A DNA stretch of 43,320 nt, from positions 1 to 43,320 of the forward strand of contig JAEDLR010000008.1 in the NCBI GenBank assembly GCA_016295145.1, read 5' to 3'. The position numbers and the translations under genes were made by a program. This DNA is from Oscillospiraceae bacterium. Lineage in GTDB: Bacteria; Bacillota; Clostridia; Oscillospirales; Ruminococcaceae. A model generated the notes under the pieces. That model was not told where the DNA came from. It saw only the letters and a list, made by a program, of their open reading frames with translations, and made no database searches. Position 1 is the first letter of the stretch, and every line of letters starts with the position of its first letter. Below, piece by piece: positions 16,017 to 24,825 of the stretch.

Positions 16017-17150
16017 TCAGGAAACGGTAATGCCCCATGTAAGCGGATCCACATTATTGCAGGAATCCGGCGTGGTAAAGATAAAGTAGAAGCTGCTGAC
16101 GGGGCCGGTCTGGGAAGATGCGGCAATCGTATTGTAGGTCGTTAAGCTCGAATCGCCCATTTTGCCAAGTTGCTGCACCTGATCAATACTGGTACGCTTA
16201 TAAGCAGTGATATCCTTATAGTTCTTGGTGCGGTCATAGTCGATCTTGATGTCCATCTGGGGAATGTTGGTAAATGCGGTTTCGCCGTACTGCAAAGCAT
16301 TTTCCAGAATGAACGAAGCGTAGGTGTTCTGGTAGCTTGCGGCTGTACCGGAACGCTCCAGTCCACCGCTGGCGCCTCTGCGCACCTCAGTAACACTGAT
16401 GTGAATCTTACAGTCGGTAAAGATCATGTTGTACTTGCCGAGCAGCTCGGTGGCGTCGGTGATCAGGACCTGATTGCCTGAGCCGTCATCTTTTTTACCG
16501 TCCGTACCAAGATAGAAGGTGTAATCAAAGTTGCCGTACAGCTTCTGATTGACTGTCCACTCGGTAATCGTAGGATTGTCGAGATCCAGCGTATAGACAA
16601 CCTTGCCCTCACCATCCTTTTCCGCATTATACTGGAAACCGTAGAGGAGAATCTTGCCCTGATTGAGCCGCATATCGTTATAACTGCTCAGCCGGCTGAG
16701 ATTCTGCAGGGCGGTATCAGAGATAATCTCGGTGTTATCGAAGCAGATCACATAGATGACACCGCTGGCATCGAAGCACACACGATCTTTGAAGAAAGTG
16801 TTATGGAAATCGGACACCTGCTGCTTCAGCACGGGGCTCGGCGCGTAACTGGATGTTTTCACACCTGTGATATCATCGGTACCGTCACCGTCAACATCCA
16901 CGCCGCCCTCGGTATAAATGTAGGGCTCAAAGCCTGCATAGCCGCGGATACGGTCGGCATACATCAGGTTGCCTTCAATGCAGCGGCGCATATTATCCAG
17001 ACAAGCCGTAGAGTTTTCAAAGTTGGAGCCTCTGACAAAATACTTGGAAACCGGATCCATCAGCTGCATCACGCTAAACATAATCATGGAAAAGATCGCC
17101 ATCACAATGATGGTTTCAATCAAGGTAAAAGCTGATAACCGTTTCTTCAT
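16017..17150 (-). CDS. Minor pilin, PilW-like, with aspartate-rich loop
   Basis: A 377-residue prepilin. The leader MKKRLSA precedes FTLIETIIVMAIFSMIMFSV with Glu at +5. The residue before the cut site is Ala instead of the usual Gly, which prepilin peptidases tolerate less well. The large exposed domain contains VDVDGDGTDD at residues about 84-93 (bases 16872-16898), an Asp-rich loop like EF-hand or PilY1 calcium sites. ATG 17150 is preferred because GGAG lies 8 bases ahead and it gives a normal leader; an upstream start at 17186 would overlap the previous gene. As the last gene of the pilC operon, it fits the PilW place among the tip-initiating minor pilins. Confidence 0.85.
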   Translation of the reverse strand: MKKRLSAFTLIETIIVMAIFSMIMFSVMQLMDPVSKYFVRGSNFENSTACLDNMRRCIEGNLMYADRIRGYAGFEPYIYTEGGVDVDGDGTDDITGVKTSSYAPSPVLKQQVSDFHNTFFKDRVCFDASGVIYVICFDNTEIISDTALQNLSRLSSYNDMRLNQGKILLYGFQYNAEKDGEGKVVYTLDLDNPTITEWTVNQKLYGNFDYTFYLGTDGKKDDGSGNQVLITDATELLGKYNMIFTDCKIHISVTEVRRGASGGLERSGTAASYQNTYASFILENALQYGETAFTNIPQMDIKIDYDRTKNYKDITAYKRTSIDQVQQLGKMGDSSLTTYNTIAASSQTGPVSSFYFIFTTPDSCNNVDPLTWGITVS

Positions 17151-17182
17151 ACAGTCACTCCTTTCATCATAATGCATCGTCA

Positions 17183-17971
17183 TCATTTCACGATACCAAA
17201 GTTGGTGCCGTCATAGAAGTAAGCGGTTGCCTTACCAACGGTCTGGTAACTGCCGTCAGCCTCATTCAGACGATTTGCGGGGAAGGTATGGACAGATGTT
17301 GCTGTTTCTTCCTTGCCGTTACGGCGAAGCTTCCACTCGATCTGAACAACGGAAGTCGTTTCAGGCATCTCCACCTTAAACAGCAATTCGCCGTCCGTGA
17401 CGATGCCATCACCGCCTAACAGTTTATCCGCTGTCAGAATGTAGCTCTGTGTCTCGTTAGTGGTACCCGGCTCATAGATTTTCTGCGTACCGCCAGCGGA
17501 GATTTTCACGCTGATGATCTCAGGAACGGAAGAGCCCCTTGCCTGCAGTGTGATAAAACCAGTATTGAAATCGATGGGGCTGCTTCCGGTAGTCACACCT
17601 CCGAACTCCAGAAAGCGGAAATGCAGAGAACTATCAAGACGGTTATCACGGTCAATGGATTTCTGGCTGCCATCGTTCTTGGTCACACGCTCAATGGCAT
17701 CCGTGTTGGGGTGAACCGTCACGCCGCCATATACTACGGAAAGCAAGGGATTGATTGAGTTTGCCTCATACGTTTTCACTTCATCCATGAACGCAGTCTG
17801 ATGGGTATTGACATACACCCTCTCCTGATAAATACGCTCATTCATATCCGTTGTGCGGCGAATGATGGTATTAATCTGGGTGATCGACTGCACGATGAGA
17901 AGAGAAAGAAGCGAGAAAATTGCAATGGAAATGACGATTTCAAGAAGCGTCATACCTTTCAAGCGTTTCAT
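17183..17971 (-). CDS. Minor pilin, PilV-like
   Basis: A 262-residue prepilin with leader MKRLKG and mature start MTLLEIVISIAIFSLLSLLIVQSI; Gly at -1 and Glu at +5 are both present. After the assembly helix the protein has a beta-rich exposed domain without cysteines. Size and order (after the PilX-like gene, before the PilW-like gene, 16 and about 32 bases apart) match the minor pilin clusters that build the initiation complex under the pilus tip. The family assignment is by position and leader only; the exposed domain matches nothing I know. Confidence 0.82.
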   Translation of the reverse strand: MKRLKGMTLLEIVISIAIFSLLSLLIVQSITQINTIIRRTTDMNERIYQERVYVNTHQTAFMDEVKTYEANSINPLLSVVYGGVTVHPNTDAIERVTKNDGSQKSIDRDNRLDSSLHFRFLEFGGVTTGSSPIDFNTGFITLQARGSSVPEIISVKISAGGTQKIYEPGTTNETQSYILTADKLLGGDGIVTDGELLFKVEMPETTSVVQIEWKLRRNGKEETATSVHTFPANRLNEADGSYQTVGKATAYFYDGTNFGIVK

Positions 17972-17987
17972 CGGATCACCTCATTTC

Positions 17988-20918
17988 TCAAGCGGGTTTC
18001 TTGTAATCGTTTACAAGGAAGTCACCGTCCGTGTCATCCTCCTGACCGGGCGTTACTGTACCGGAATAGCTACCGGGGCGATTGCCGTCGGTTGCATAAA
18101 CCATGTAAGAAGCGTTGTTCGTCCAGAAGTCATCCAGAATAAAGCCACCGATTGCAATCAGGCAGATACTGTTTGCGTAATCCTTGGAATTGAGCTTCTC
18201 GGAGTCATGGTTTTCACGGAAGAGGGTTTCTACTTGCAGATCACCTGCTGCAGGCATACTCAGCGATGCGTAAGGCGAAATCACGAACGCAGAAATGAAG
18301 GAGTTATTCTGCAGCTCATAGGCACTGGTCTTGCTTGCATCCATGTAGATAGTAGTGTTCGGGATATACTCGAACTTATACTTATCTGCCTTGGGAAGTG
18401 CGTTCCACTGGGTTGTACCGGGGTAGTAGGGGTTTGCAACATAGTCAAGCTTCTTATCCACCGTTACAGCATAGTAGGAGCCGGTGGTGTAGAAGTTACC
18501 CTTCTGTGCCCAGAAATTATCATCCCAGTAGATAACAACCTGGTTACGGTCGGTATAGGTGCCGAGATTTGCATAATAGTCACCCCGCGCATAGTCATAG
18601 GTATTGTTGACCAAAATATTCAGGCGACCATTGCTGAAACTGCCCTTGATGTAGATTACCAAAGGATTTGCAGCGTCATAACCGTTTGCAGAGGGATCCA
18701 CAAAGATGGTACCATTCTTGTTTGACAGATCATTCCAGTCGTTGCTGTTCTGGGTGAAATCGAGTACACAGCTGGTATCAATGTACATTGCGTTGGAAAC
18801 GCTTGCATTGGCAGCATCACCGCTGGCGGTATGGTAGTAGTAGGTGTAGTTATTCAGCGTGCCGGGTTTGTTCATCTGCAGTGCAGGTTCACCGCCGGGC
18901 AGCTCGGTATCTGCATCGGGGATTGATGCATATGCAAGCTTGGCTGCATCACCGGTTTCGATTTCACCAATGAATGCATGGTCCTTTTCATTCAAAGTAG
19001 TTGTATAAGGAACATAGATCGTATCGGTGCCGTCCATCTTTTCCTTAACATCCCACTTGTGACCTGCTGCCTTACTCTCCTGAATGAGAGGATCGGTATT
19101 CAGAAATGCTCTTGCGGCTGCCTCGGTATCCTTTTTCAGATCCCAGCGAATATAGGTTTCAAAAATCTCGTCCTGACGACTGCAGAAGGGATACAGACCA
19201 ACCTTAATCTTCCATTCTTTGCCATTAGTATCCTTATAGGTCTGCTCGCAGTCGAGCATTTCCCCTACAAGGCTGACATACTGCTCAACGTCGGTATCGC
19301 CTTCCTTGTAGACAAAGGACATCGCGCCAAGGCTCTCGATCACTGCATTATTGTAGTTGTTCAGGTGGAGATCGGCATTCGTCACTTTGCCATCGCTATT
19401 CAGATCATAGCTTGCCTGTGCGCCAGTTGCATTTCTGCAAGCTTGCACAAGCTTTCTGGTGATATCCGGCAGCTGATCTGCGGTGTTGAACTGCACGCCG
19501 TTGATGGAAAGATTCTGCATGACCTTTACCTTAGCGGGATCGACATAAACGCCGCCTGCCGCGGTAATGGATTTCGAAGCGTTCATGATCAGTTCACCGG
19601 CACAGACCAAAGCACCGCCGATCTTCGTATCGCCGTTGCCCTGCACGACCAGCTTGCCATCAGGGTTGGTCATGATGAAATCGCCACCCACGGTTGGGCC
19701 GCGGTTACCATCAATCTTGAACTCCTCGTTGGCGCAGATCAGGTCGCCACCTGCATAACCCTTGTGGGTGTAGTTCGCCTTCTGGACATTCTGCTCCACA
19801 AAAGTTGCAAGATAGGTCAAACCGGTATCGGAGTACGAAGACGTCAGTTTCGGCTCATGCAAAAAGATATCGCCGTTGACGGTAAGTGCCTTGGAAGCCT
19901 GGATTGCGCCTGCATAAAGGTTCACGCGCTGATCATTGGCACCGGGTGTGATGCTCTCCTGCTTGGAAACACCGCCAAGGGAAAACGCACCGCCGGTTAC
20001 AGAGAGCAGACCATCCACATACACATAGCCAAGTTCATTGTACTTAGTGGGAGCCGGTGTCTGCTCGGACTGAATGTGCATATAGTTATTTACGATAAAG
20101 TTGCCATACACTTCCAGTCCCTGGTAAGGATTCTGAACGGTGACATACTTTGTTGTATTCAACTGCATGGATTCGGTAAACACTACGCGGCCCACATAGA
20201 TACCCTCGTTGGCAATATTGGTGGGGCTGGTAGTGTACTTCGTCCGACCGAGGGGCGCAGTACCGACAGAATACACAGGGCCAAAAACGGAAACGTTATC
20301 GTTACCGCTGTTGAATGAAGAAGCGAACACGCCTGCACCTTTGCCGTTGCCATCATCGGGAATGGTTCCAACCCAACTAACGCCGGCATTGTCAGGATTC
20401 GCAATACGCTCACGGACAGGCTCGTATACAACGAATGCCTGCACAGACTCCGCGGCTTGAGAGCCACTGCCGACCTGCGCAGTAGCGGAAACCTGCCATG
20501 TGCGGCGGCTTACGATACGGACATTCTTCTCGTCCCAGTAATACTCGTCGTCCAGACGCTCGATCTGACAGGTGACAAACCGAACAGTCTTTCCGCCGAC
20601 CTCCTTGGTCTGCGAGATCGGAATGGTCGTGTTCTCAAAATTGACCTCCATGGTAGCAATATCGCCGATGTCCTTTGCTTCGTTCGCCATCCAGTTGAAG
20701 AACTCTTCGCTGGAATACACGGAGTTCTGGACGGTTTCCAACGCTGCATTGGCTGCATACTGCGCCTGCGACTCAAAATAGGTGTAGTATGTCCGTCGCT
20801 GGGCAGAAGTGGTCAGGATCAGCGTGGAAATCAGAAAGACAACCAGCACCATCATTACCGCGACAACGGTAAAGAGAACCGTACCTTTGACCTTCCCTTT
20901 CTTCATATTCTGTTCCAT
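17988..20918 (-). CDS. Very large PilX-like minor pilin or tip protein with a dockerin-like calcium loop
   Basis: A 976-residue protein. The N terminus (KKGKVKGTVLFTVVAVM, helix about 13-37, then SQAQYAANAALE) matches the PilX N-terminal pattern, which has no Glu at +5. PilX is normally under 250 residues; here about 900 more residues form the exposed part. It has long beta-rich segments with repeats such as GGDLICANEEFKID, GGDFIMTNPDG, GGALVCAGELIMN, suggesting a beta-solenoid. At residues 505-523 (bases about 19350-19406) stands one dockerin-type repeat, DLNSDGKVTNADLHLNNYN. No PilY1 gene is present, so this may be the tip adhesin. ATG 20918 is preferred (AAAGGTGG ahead); GTG 20930 is the alternative. 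Third from last in the pilC operon, after an intercistronic hairpin. Confidence 0.85.
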   Translation of the reverse strand: MEQNMKKGKVKGTVLFTVVAVMMVLVVFLISTLILTTSAQRRTYYTYFESQAQYAANAALETVQNSVYSSEEFFNWMANEAKDIGDIATMEVNFENTTIPISQTKEVGGKTVRFVTCQIERLDDEYYWDEKNVRIVSRRTWQVSATAQVGSGSQAAESVQAFVVYEPVRERIANPDNAGVSWVGTIPDDGNGKGAGVFASSFNSGNDNVSVFGPVYSVGTAPLGRTKYTTSPTNIANEGIYVGRVVFTESMQLNTTKYVTVQNPYQGLEVYGNFIVNNYMHIQSEQTPAPTKYNELGYVYVDGLLSVTGGAFSLGGVSKQESITPGANDQRVNLYAGAIQASKALTVNGDIFLHEPKLTSSYSDTGLTYLATFVEQNVQKANYTHKGYAGGDLICANEEFKIDGNRGPTVGGDFIMTNPDGKLVVQGNGDTKIGGALVCAGELIMNASKSITAAGGVYVDPAKVKVMQNLSINGVQFNTADQLPDITRKLVQACRNATGAQASYDLNSDGKVTNADLHLNNYNNAVIESLGAMSFVYKEGDTDVEQYVSLVGEMLDCEQTYKDTNGKEWKIKVGLYPFCSRQDEIFETYIRWDLKKDTEAAARAFLNTDPLIQESKAAGHKWDVKEKMDGTDTIYVPYTTTLNEKDHAFIGEIETGDAAKLAYASIPDADTELPGGEPALQMNKPGTLNNYTYYYHTASGDAANASVSNAMYIDTSCVLDFTQNSNDWNDLSNKNGTIFVDPSANGYDAANPLVIYIKGSFSNGRLNILVNNTYDYARGDYYANLGTYTDRNQVVIYWDDNFWAQKGNFYTTGSYYAVTVDKKLDYVANPYYPGTTQWNALPKADKYKFEYIPNTTIYMDASKTSAYELQNNSFISAFVISPYASLSMPAAGDLQVETLFRENHDSEKLNSKDYANSICLIAIGGFILDDFWTNNASYMVYATDGNRPGSYSGTVTPGQEDDTDGDFLVNDYKKPA

Positions 20919-20944
20919 AAGTGAAACCACCTTTCAAGTATGGG

Positions 20945-20970
20945 AAGCCTTTCTGGATACAGAAAGGCTT
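20945..20970 (-). repeat. Intercistronic stem-loop between the PilO-like and PilX-like genes
   Basis: AAGCCTTTCTG (20945-20955) pairs with CAGAAAGGCTT (20960-20970), a perfect 11-base-pair stem with a 4-base loop, ending about 16 bases before the ribosome binding site region. No U-tract follows on the minus strand, so it is more likely an mRNA processing or stability element than a terminator. Confidence 0.75.
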
Positions 20971-20976
20971 TCCGCG

Positions 20977-21861
20977 TCATTCGGCCGTTTTTTCGGAAAC
21001 ATAATTTCTCCAGGCATCGCCATCCCAGATGCTCTTGTCATAGGCTTCGCCGACATCTGGCTTGGTAGGCTCCTGAATATAGTAGACCTGGAAATCAAAA
21101 GTGACATCGGTGTAACCGTACTCATCTGGCTCCAGCTCTTCCTCGCCCTCTTTGGGAGTAGGCGGTGTGCCAATGATATTACCCTGGGCGTCACGCTCCA
21201 GCGGATCACCGTTGAAGTCGAAATCCGTGATGCTCACAGACTGCAGCAGCATAGAATCCTTGTTATCCACAGCATACTTGCGCACTGCATCAATGAGATC
21301 CATGGTATCCTGCTTGGTAACCTTGAAAGTCAGGGTTGCATTGCCGTTGCCAACAATCTGGCTGCTACGGGCGGAGAGAATGATGGACTCCTTGCATTTC
21401 TGCTGTGCAGCCTTCGCCAGAGAGCCATCGAAATCAGCGGCCTCATACAGCGGATAGGTTACGATGCTGGGGGTGTAGTAGTAGTATGCCAGAGTGGCAG
21501 TACCCATATCGGAAATGGTAGAAGAACCGCTCAGCTCCATGTCATTCTTGATGAACTGCTCGATATTGATGAACTTTTCCTGCAGGAACTGATCCAGCTC
21601 GGTGGAATCCATCTCATCGGTAAAGCCTTCGCAGAGGGTCAAGGACTCATTATATCTCTTGTTGATGCTGTCACGGAGCGTATTGATGCGCTCGAAATTG
21701 GTCATCTGCGTATTCCATGTATTCTGCTCTGTTTCCAGTGTCTTTTTGTTGGTATCCAGTTCCTCCCACTTGGGCTTGATGAATGCGAAGATGCCGATGG
21801 CGAACACAACGATCACCATTACGACCAAAAGAATGATTCTATCACGATATCCAAGTTTCAT
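20977..21861 (-). CDS. pilO: PilO-like pilus alignment protein
   Basis: A 294-residue bitopic protein. A short cytoplasmic N terminus is followed by a membrane helix (10-30), a coiled-coil (about 33-70, KKTLETEQNTWNTQMTNFERI) and a C-terminal domain of mixed alpha/beta type, the layout of PilO/GspM proteins that join PilN in the inner alignment complex. Assignment rests on topology and on its place after pilM-pilN with a 4-base ATGA overlap (21858-21861), which implies translational coupling. The C-terminal domain is longer than in proteobacterial PilO (about 200) and has an acidic, proline-containing loop (GEEELEPDEYG). Confidence 0.75.
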   Translation of the reverse strand: MKLGYRDRIILLVVMVIVVFAIGIFAFIKPKWEELDTNKKTLETEQNTWNTQMTNFERINTLRDSINKRYNESLTLCEGFTDEMDSTELDQFLQEKFINIEQFIKNDMELSGSSTISDMGTATLAYYYYTPSIVTYPLYEAADFDGSLAKAAQQKCKESIILSARSSQIVGNGNATLTFKVTKQDTMDLIDAVRKYAVDNKDSMLLQSVSITDFDFNGDPLERDAQGNIIGTPPTPKEGEEELEPDEYGYTDVTFDFQVYYIQEPTKPDVGEAYDKSIWDGDAWRNYVSEKTAE

Positions 21862-23522
21862 TTAAAGGGTGCCTCCTCTGCTTCAGTATAGGTTACGCCG
21901 TCGCCTTTCATTTCAATGGTCAGATTCATCTGGATGTACTTCTTTTCGACATCTTTGCCGGCTGCAACGGGGTTGCCGTCTGCATCAACAGTAGGAGTCG
22001 TTGCCTTGGTTACTTCGGTCACAAGGGTGTACCCCTCATAGCCGACATAGTAAACTTCATCCATGGCGCGCAGTGCCTGAATCAGGTTTGCGGGAATGGT
22101 CTGCAAAGGCAAATCCTCTGCCTTGATCTTAAGATCCACCGTCATCTTGCCACTCTCAAAGTTCATGGTTTCGATCACATAGTATTCGCTGTAATCGGGA
22201 TCGTTCTTATCAATGCTCGTATCGGCAGCAATCAGATCCTTGTGAGTATCCAGCACTACGGTTTTGATGGTCTCCTCGAACTTGGTGTAATCCTCGGAAA
22301 GGATGTACGGGCGGCTGAGGTATGCCTGATATGCATCGTTCACACCATCGTAATAGGAGCTGACGCTCTTGGACAGCGCTGTCAGATCATTGATCTGTGC
22401 ATTCAGGTCGGTTGCCAGCGCACTGGCCTTCTTCTCCTGCAATTCGGTGATGTCCTTCTTCACGCTACCGTTCTGGATTGCCAGCACAGCATATGCAATA
22501 CCGCAGATAGCGATGGATGCAACGAGGCTGCCGACGAGCAGAACATAATATGTAGAATTGGACTTGATCTTGTTGTTGTTGACGGTGTCGGTTTCCAGCA
22601 GGTTAATGCGCTCAGTATCCTTATTACGCTTGAACATTGCGCCGATGGCGTTTGCGTAGGAGGAGAACTCCAGATTCTCATAGCCATGGATCTGGGGCGG
22701 TACATTGATGATGCTGGTACGGATGCCCATTTTCTCAAGCTCATTGGTCAGACGGACATACTCGTGCGTATCACCGTAGAAGATCACGTTCTCGATGACA
22801 TCGCTGCCGGACTTACTCTTCTGGAACTGCAGCATACGGAAGATGTTTTCGTTGACTGCCTCAAATACGTAGTCCTCGGAATCGTCGTAGTCCTCGGCGG
22901 AAATGGATGCGAAACGGGAGAAGGAAAGCTGACCGTTCTCGTACAGGTTCAGCGAAATGAAGTTGTTGTCGATCTGCACAGCCAGCAAAGGCATCTTGGA
23001 CTTGACCTTTGTATCCGCCAGCAGTACCTTGGTGATACAATTGCAGCCGATCATAACGGAGCGCAGGGAGAGCTGCAGCATATTGAACACGCGCTTGTAG
23101 CAATCCACGACCTCATAGGGGCAGGCAGTTGCCAGAATCTTCAGCGCGCCTTCCTGCTGGTCAGAGTCGCCCACGATGATGTAGGATACGGAATAGGAAT
23201 CATCAATGCCCAATGCGGCAGCCATCTCGGCACGCACCATTTTCATAAAGTCCTGCTCTTTGGCAGCCTTCTGAATGTGCAGCTCCTTGAAGATGGTCAT
23301 GTTGGAGGAGATACTGACAATGGCTTCCTTATCAGCCATTTTATTGGTACGCAGCACCTGATTGATCAGGGTTGCCAGACGGGGGACGTCACGGACATGA
23401 CCGTTTACGATGACCTCTTCCTCCAGATTCAGGGTTGCTGCGGAATGGATGCGGATCTTGCCGCCACTTTCAGCGCCCTTGATGATGCGTATATTTCGGT
23501 CGGTAATATCAAACGAAAGCAT
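21858..23522 (-). CDS. PilM-PilN fusion protein
   Basis: A 554-residue protein that joins two pilus proteins that are separate in most bacteria. Residues 1 to about 300 are a PilM-like actin-fold domain (MLSFDITDRNIRIIKG start; AVQIDNNFISLNLYENGQLSF with an ATPase-like strand; YANAIGAMF near 290). Residues 306-310 are INLLE, the conserved N-terminal peptide of PilN, which binds a groove on PilM. A membrane helix (325-349), a coiled-coil (about 350-385) and an extracytoplasmic domain follow. The frame is uninterrupted and covers both parts, so this is a true fusion. It lies between pilC and the pilO-like gene, the normal order. The fused form fixes the PilM:PilN ratio at one. Confidence 0.88.
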   Translation of the reverse strand: MLSFDITDRNIRIIKGAESGGKIRIHSAATLNLEEEVIVNGHVRDVPRLATLINQVLRTNKMADKEAIVSISSNMTIFKELHIQKAAKEQDFMKMVRAEMAAALGIDDSYSVSYIIVGDSDQQEGALKILATACPYEVVDCYKRVFNMLQLSLRSVMIGCNCITKVLLADTKVKSKMPLLAVQIDNNFISLNLYENGQLSFSRFASISAEDYDDSEDYVFEAVNENIFRMLQFQKSKSGSDVIENVIFYGDTHEYVRLTNELEKMGIRTSIINVPPQIHGYENLEFSSYANAIGAMFKRNKDTERINLLETDTVNNNKIKSNSTYYVLLVGSLVASIAICGIAYAVLAIQNGSVKKDITELQEKKASALATDLNAQINDLTALSKSVSSYYDGVNDAYQAYLSRPYILSEDYTKFEETIKTVVLDTHKDLIAADTSIDKNDPDYSEYYVIETMNFESGKMTVDLKIKAEDLPLQTIPANLIQALRAMDEVYYVGYEGYTLVTEVTKATTPTVDADGNPVAAGKDVEKKYIQMNLTIEMKGDGVTYTEAEEAPFK

Positions 23523-23553
23523 TTACGATTTCCACCTCTCTGATTGAATGAAA

Positions 23554-23605
23554 CGATGTGCGGCTGCCGTCCGTATTCACAGTGCAGACGGCAGAGCCGA
23601 CATCG
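23554..23605 (-). repeat. Intercistronic long stem-loop between pilC and pilM-pilN
   Basis: CGATGT, CGGC and TGCCGTC-type arms (23554-23571 against 23588-23605) form a nearly continuous stem of about 17 pairs around a 16-base loop. On the minus strand only TTTC follows, so termination would be leaky; stabilisation of the pilC message is equally possible. Confidence 0.65.
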
Positions 23606-23634
23606 CTGTTTTTGATGTTGCTTTAGGGACTGGT

Positions 23635-24825
23635 TTACTCGATGTTGCCGATAGAGTCGTACAGTGCAGGGAAGAACGCGGCACAGACCAGACCGATCAC
23701 GATACCCATGATGATCAGCATCACAGGCTCCAACAGAGAACACAGACGCTTCACAGCGGAGTCTGCTTCTTCGTCGTAGTAGGCTGCGGTCTTTTCCAGG
23801 ATATCGTCCAGCGCACCGGCTTCCTCACCGACATAGATAATGGAGCAGAACATGGAGTCGAAGATATCCGCTCTCTGAATGGAAGAACTCAATGTCTCAC
23901 CACTCTTGACCTCGTCCACAATATCGCGGAACTTCATCGAGATGTAGGAGTTTGCAAGGGTATCCGCGGAACGCTTCAGGCACTCGACCATGGGCAGACC
24001 ACTGGAATACAGGGAAGCCATTGTCTGTGCAAAACGGGCGGTGTAGATCTTGACGACCAGTTTACCGAAGCCCGGGCCCTTGATAATAAACCGATCCCAT
24101 TTCAATCGGACGTCAGGCAGCTTCATCGCATAGATGCCGACAAACACAAGCACGACGACGATACCAATCACGATATACCACCGTGCCACAAGGAATTTAC
24201 CGATGTTCATCATGCCGCGGGACAACGCAGGCATATCTGCAGGGTTCTCGTAGAGATCCTCGAAAGTCGGCATAATGAACACGAAAACGCCGATGACAAC
24301 GGCAACGGTCAGAACGCCGAGGATAATGGGGTAGACCATCGCACTCTTGATGGTGTTGGTGATTTTGTTCTGGTTTGCGTAGTAGTCACTCAATCGCTGC
24401 ATAATCACATCCAGCGAACCGCTCGATTCACCGGCAGCGACCATGGAGGTCATCAGTGTGGGGAACACGCTGCCGTGTACTTCCAGCGCATCGGAGAAGG
24501 ATTCACCCTTCTGCACGCTTTCGTACACATCTCGCCACACATTTCGTGCAGCCTCGCTCTCCTGCTCTCTGCAGAGAATGTCCAGCGCCTTGACAAGGGT
24601 CAGACCGGAAGTCAGCATCGCTGCCATCTGTCTGGTTGCGAACGCAAGCTCTGGGGTCTTGAACTTTTTAACGGTCTTGACCTCGGTGCGCCGCTCCTTG
24701 TAATCGGTGACATACATTCCCTTTTCTCTGATTTTCGCCAGAAATTCCTGCTCATCATCAGCAGCCATCACACCTTTACGGACATTGCCCGCAGCGTCCT
24801 TCGCTGTATAAGCAAAACTTGGCAT
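23635..24825 (-). CDS. pilC: Type IV pilus platform protein PilC
   Basis: A 396-residue polytopic membrane protein that couples the PilB/PilT ATPases to pilin insertion. It has the two repeated T2SSF domains: one from about 65 to 185 (FATRQMAAMLTSGLTLVKALDIL) and one from about 265 to 390 (FAQTMASLYSSGLPMVECLKRSA; the YVGEEAGALDDILEK motif), each followed by membrane helices. The start MPSFAYTAKDAAGNVRKG is typical. GGAGG precedes the ATG. It is the first gene of the operon whose promoter lies 184-212 bases upstream. Length is normal. Confidence 0.97.
   Translation of the reverse strand: MPSFAYTAKDAAGNVRKGVMAADDEQEFLAKIREKGMYVTDYKERRTEVKTVKKFKTPELAFATRQMAAMLTSGLTLVKALDILCREQESEAARNVWRDVYESVQKGESFSDALEVHGSVFPTLMTSMVAAGESSGSLDVIMQRLSDYYANQNKITNTIKSAMVYPIILGVLTVAVVIGVFVFIMPTFEDLYENPADMPALSRGMMNIGKFLVARWYIVIGIVVVLVFVGIYAMKLPDVRLKWDRFIIKGPGFGKLVVKIYTARFAQTMASLYSSGLPMVECLKRSADTLANSYISMKFRDIVDEVKSGETLSSSIQRADIFDSMFCSIIYVGEEAGALDDILEKTAAYYDEEADSAVKRLCSLLEPVMLIIMGIVIGLVCAAFFPALYDSIGNIE

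Noticed and set aside
19350..19406. A complete dockerin in the PilX-like protein
   Set aside because: Only one of the two repeats is present, so it is reported as a calcium-loop motif and not as a dockerin domain.
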